Assembly: GCA_024734555.1 (NCBI GenBank) | Contig: JANPWX010000215.1 | Location: 278,129-342,128 of the forward strand | From: Trochalopteron elliotii | Taxonomy: Eukaryota; Chordata; Aves; Passeriformes; Leiothrichidae | DNA: 64,000 bases | Reading direction: 5' to 3' | In this document: piece after piece, positions 55,701 through 61,700 of the stretch | How the letters are laid out: the number at the start of each line of letters is the position of its first letter | How positions within the stretch are numbered: position 1 is the stretch's first letter | The notes under the pieces: model-generated | Databases searched by the model: none | What the model was told of the DNA's origin: nothing | Seen by the model: only the letters and a program-made list of their open reading frames with translations | Position numbers and translations under genes: made by a program

Positions 55701-58700
55701 TTTGCAAAATGGCAAAAGCTGGTTCTGGTTAATACTACACTGAGCTGCCTTCTGGGCAGGTTACAGGTTGTTTAACATATTCACACATGGTTTGAAAAGA
55801 GAGTGGAAGTAAAGTGATGAAATTTGCTTGTAATTAAAGAGGTTATTAAAGATAAGGACTGATTACAAAGTGATTAGAAAGACTAAGAGGGTAAGGATGT
55901 GATTCAGATCCATATGATCACTCCTGAAGTTTCATGTCTACATGGAAACAGGTTAGCTGAGTTCCTGTGTGTGGAAGGCTGTTCAGTGCAGGCAAGTGGG
56001 ACTTAGAGAGCTTCAACTCACTACTGGCAACACAATAAAGCAGTATCATTAGAAGGAAAGAAAGTATTGTGCAGTCAGTGAAACTTCACATTGAGAGATT
56101 AGCTAGCAGCTTGAGAATAAGAAAAAGCATATAAACAACAGAAGTAAAAAATGAAAAGTTCCTTTAAGTAATTTCTTGGATAATATTTCTGGACACCACG
56201 ATACCTCCCTTCAGACAAGTCAAATCAAATTAGTTGAAGGTGCAATGCCACCAAGCCTCTCCTGCTGGTGGCTTCCAGAGCCAGTGGCACCCAGACAGCA
56301 CCCAGATGACACTGTCCCCACCTGTGTCTGCCATCTGGCACTGCAAAGTGAGAGGAGGCATGCATACCCATAACCTGCATTACAGAGGGGTGGGATGCAC
56401 TTAGCCAGCCAAATACGTGAGTGGACTGTACACTCCACAACTGAGACCCAAACCATCTGTAGGCTGAGCTGGATCTGGAGTTTGTATTTTGAGGAACTCA
56501 ATCTACTCCTTCAAACCTCAGCATGGCCCAGTAACAAAGAATAAAAGTCCAGCAGCGTTGTTCTGTGTTACGTCATACCAGTACCAAGATGAAGTCACCA
56601 GTTCAAAAAGCAGAAAGCATTAGAATGGAAAGGCCAAGGAACTGCATTAAGAATAGACTTATGTATTTTATCCAAGGCTATTATAAATAACTGCCACTTT
56701 TCAGAGATATTGTATTATGTGTTATGAAAACTAATTTTAAAAGAGAAATTTAATAATCCTTCTGTGAGGACAAAAGATTTTGGAAAGACTGCTATATGTC
56801 TGAATCAAAAAAGGCCATGACCTTTACTAGCTGAATGGCTGTTTATTAATCTGAAAACAACCACTGATTATCTGTACTAAACATTAAAAAATTTTTCACT
56901 CATCTCAAATAAGCTCCAAAATGCCAAAGGTTAGATTTGGCATTAGGTATGGACAAGAGATAACCCTTAAACACACCTATGTTTCTTCTATACTCTTAAA
57001 GTATAATTATCTAAGTGTATTAGCTAAATTTGTCTGGCAGTATTTTTATTATTATAGATGTTTGAGCATGGAAAAATCTTGACTATAGACTTTAAACAGC
57101 AGGTTGAGGAGTTGAAAGCTGATAAAACAGGGAAGTTTCTTATTCTTACTGAAAATCTGCAGCTAAAGCCCAACAACAGACCATAAATATTGCATCCATG
57201 TAGATGGATTCTAGAGAAAGATGTTTGTATTTTACAGCCATGAAAATATGTGAAGAGACTGACAGGAGGACATACAAGATTCAACAAATATGGTTTTGTA
57301 TATAATAGAAGTATCTGGTTCTACTGTCTTGGACTCATCAGTGTGAAATGACAGATAAAAAATTACTGTCATTTGCTGTGCTGAAGTTAAAGAGAGACCC
57401 GATTTTTCCACCACATGTATGAATAGCTTCTTTCAAACTCATTATCCTATTTCTTTTTCCACTTCTGAAGTACTCTGCAGCAGCTTTCCCAATCAAGCAT
57501 TTTGTTGAGAAGATGAAGAAATGAGAAGTATGAAAAAGCATTTGTCAGGAGGAGGAAAATCATGATGGATGGCAATATTCCAAACATTTTATAATAAACA
57601 TTTCCCATATCTAAATTCATTTCCGTGAATTTTCTAATTAAATTGTTGCCTAAGAAACAAAACATGACTGTTTATATAGTGCATCTTTTACAAAGCATCT
57701 TTGTACGAATTTGTCTTGTATAACTTAGATTGTTAGCCAGGCTATCAATGATCCTGTCGTAGAAAGTCTTTGTATCAAACTGATAAATGAAAGATCCTTC
57801 TGCACCAAACACTGAGATTAATAACTCTCCCATGGGCAAGACAACCATATTCACATAAAGCAATTTCCCAAAGTTTTGCAAACCAGAAGAGTTCCTAAAT
57901 TAATCACACACTTTATCCAACCGATTTTCCTTGACAAGGTATAGTCATTAACTCTAAATTATCTGTTTTAAACATCACTAAGGCATTAATTGTCATAAAA
58001 TCTCATACCTCAACCAATTTTAAAGTTGTCCTGAGTTTTTACAGTACACAAGCAATTAAAAATGATTATAAATACTCAGACTGAAGGTTTCAACATCCAT
58101 CTAGAAATACTTAAAATCTTCAAACATAGGCATTGTAGCCAAGAATATTGTAGAAAAAAAGCTTCCCAAGTGATAGCAAAAGTCAAGATACATATTCAGG
58201 TGAGTGAAATTCTGGCATAAGTGCTGTGGCTCTAGGGAGGTCCTTGGTTGCATCTCATTGTGACACTTCCAAATGTTCTTGGAGACCCAGACAAGAAAGT
58301 GGTAGCATGTGCCAACAATACCAAGCCTTCATCGCATGATGGTGCACCACCCAGGTGAGGACATTATTGCTGTGCAAATAACACCACTGATTAAAAAAAC
58401 TACTGACAAAAAAAGAATGGTAGAGTATAAAGGTTCTAGAGAGTTTCTGCATCCTCTCTCCCTACATAAATAACATACTCAACTACACACATACAACTAT
58501 ACCTTACCTTGTTTCCTTGAGTGCCTTTCTGGCCTTGCTGACCTGGATCTCCCCTGATACCCTACAAAAAAGTCAAAGCAAAGAATGACCTGCCTTTGAA
58601 GACACATATAAATTTTGGGGTTTTATTTCCCCTGAATGGGGTACAGTAGGACAATTCTAAGCTCTAAAGGACAAGAGTTTTTTCTGCCTCACACCCTGTG

Positions 58701-61700
58701 AGGTGCCCAACACATTGAATATTGTTAATATTTGAAAACCAATGCTGGCAGAAAAACATGGCTGTTTTTCACAGAATTGACAGGTTGTGTACAGAAGAAA
58801 CTTACAGAATGTAACCTCCCCTTTTTATTTGGTAGCTTTTAGTTCCCATACCTGAGGTCCCCGAGGTCCTGTAGGGCCCACAGAGCCCTGCAAACCCTGA
58901 GGAAAAATTAGATTCAATTATCAGATTAAAAGGAAATTTCAATCTGCTTTCAAATGCCAAGCACTTAACACATACATGTAATGGCTCAAATCTCTGTTCT
59001 AGAATTTTCTAGAGACTTTATTCTCCCACCAGAGTACTGCTGCTCTCATACTGTATTTAGTAATTGTCTGTTACATTTCACCCTCAATATTTGGTTAAAA
59101 CACTTTTCATATACAACAATCATAGAGAATGTCCACTTAACATCTTAGCTATTTGATAAAGAAGTTTTTATTTGCTACAGGGTTTTAAATTTAATTCCTA
59201 GAAGGATATTAGAAACAGAATTCTTAATAAAAATGCCGCAGTGTCTATACCAGAATAACTTCAGGTAACTTTGTCTCACTAACTCAAACTTCTGATTAGC
59301 AGCCTAACAGAATCACACTAGTAGTTCACAAAAGCCATTAAAAATGCATCCAAAAAATTGGAAATGCCATGCCTTTTTATTCCACTAGTTGTGATTTCTC
59401 CATTTAATGAGTTTTTACCAATCACCACCAGTGCAGATTATACAAGATTCTTTCTGCTTCACTGTTTTTTGTTTAGTCACCATAATGCATATTCTATAGA
59501 ATTTCACTTCCACTTGAGTCAATACTCAGTTACAATTTATTTCTAAGGCAAAAATAGTTTTGAGCAAATTCACTGTTTTTTAATTTCTCTAACTTCTCTT
59601 TTAATTAGTAAAATCTCTACTGGCAAAGGCACTGGCAGACTGCTGCATTTTTGAAGATATGTGTCACATTTTGAACTTCAAATAGCCTTGACAAATTTAG
59701 CAGTGATACCTATGCAGACACTCCATTGGCTTCTCCCCCTAGAGATTCAGAGTCAGAAATTTTAAACAGTTTTCTGGCATTTGCTCCCAGGCCAAGCATC
59801 AGCCACCAGCGAGAGAGAGAATCCCACTGAGTTCCAGCCCATTTCCAGCCCAACTACACAAGCAATGGATGGTACAAACAGTGATATGCTGACACAATGA
59901 CGGCCACTTTTGGTAGCATACAAACGTATGACTTGAGTAATTTCTGATTTCAAAGCCAAACAGAAACTGTCTGAATTTCAAGCCTGAACAGCATTTGAAA
60001 AAGCTTTGATAAACAGCACCTAAACTACTGGGTAAATGCAACATGTTCAAACTGGACTCCCAATCATGCTTCAATATCGATCACCCCAGTTAAATATTGA
60101 ATATTGAATTTGCTTCTCATACATTTGGCTATATGTGTTCTGTGTCTGATTTTGTCTAGTCTAGAATGCTTTCTTTAAAAATAAAGCCGTGACTGTTCTG
60201 TCTTCAGGATTCGTGAATGTGAAGGTGGGAATTCTGGAACTGACTGGTCCTCTGCAGAGGATAAAAGATTTTTCATCACTGTCCTCAACAGAAATGAAGC
60301 AAGCAGATTTCTGGCAGCCATGGCATGTTTTCTCTATCCAGATTTCTTGGATGCTTTGATTATGTTTTTTGCCAGCTTCTGAAAAGTTTCCTTTTAGCTT
60401 AGTAGACATTCACATAATGTCACATGAGATGTTTCAAGCTGTGTCTATGAATATGTTACATGATTTGCTAGTATCTTCATCAACATGAAACAGTTCAAAT
60501 AAAAATTATACTTACTATTTCTCCTTTTGTTCCTGGGGGTCCACATTCTCCTCTTTCACCCTTTATAAGAAATCAAAGGGTTCACAGCTAAACAAGATGA
60601 TTTCATTACACTACATGCATTAAAGACTCCGCAAGCAGTAGCACAAGAGTTTTAGTGGAAGTGGCATCATTACATATGGTCTGTAGAAGATAAGATCTAC
60701 TCTATTCAAGACAGCTTATTTCTGAAAATGCCTGCAAAACATCCAACTTATATCAGAGGATAATACATTTAATATCTAATAAGTTTTGCTGCAGTTTTCC
60801 ACCTCGCTGCATTGTCTCCAGAGATCCTTTCCATGCTCTGATTTCATTACTGTGATGTCTGAGATTTTCCTGAGTAAAAACTGTGAGATTGCACATATGG
60901 AATGAAGAAAGACTTAAGCTTTACTGGTGATTTAACATCTTAACAGACACATGAAAAATAGACCTATGAGTCTACTGTTCCCATTTTCATGAAATCTTGC
61001 CACAAAATTGACTGAAGAATTTTACTAATGAGTACAAAGATTCATAGAGGCACTGTTTTTATTAACAACATAGAGACATGTCAAACCAAGAAAAATCAAA
61101 ATTGTCTGTGTTCCATTTCTGACTATGATGGTCCACTTTGCAATTCATCTCTAGAATCCTGTAAGTTATTGAAATGCATAGTTTATTTATCTTCTTGGAG
61201 AGACTATGCTGAAAATTTTCTTGATCAAGCATTAGCCCTTGCAAGTTATAAATAGGTTAAAAGTAAACTTCCTTTTGGTAAGTTTTTCAAAAGCTAATGA
61301 TTGCCACATTGTGCTTGTAGTAAACATTTTCTCTTTCTTTCCACTTAACATTTTATTCAACCCCCAACTTTCTTTTCCTTCCAAAAACTGTATTTATGGT
61401 CATTGACATTTTTCTTTTTTACATCTAGACTACATTCTCTGATTTTGTGGGTTTTTTTGTTTTATTTCCAGCAATCCAGTCAGTAAGCATTTAGATAAAT
61501 TTGGAATTTACTTCTAGGGATTGCATTAGGAGCTTTTATGACAAAAAGACAAGGTCTTTTTTCCATTCTTTCACATACACTGTCAGCAAGTCACAATTTA
61601 TTTTCAGGCTACTTCTATTCTACAAAAAACTTACCTTGTCTCCCTTGTAGCCAGGAGCTCCCTAGTCAAAAATTGAAAAAAGGAAAAAATCATAAAAGAG

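Noticed and set aside
60161..60409. 82-residue open frame on the gene strand
   Set aside because: No domain signal and no phase-compatible splice sites bounding it; does not fit between exons d and e, which join in frame without it.
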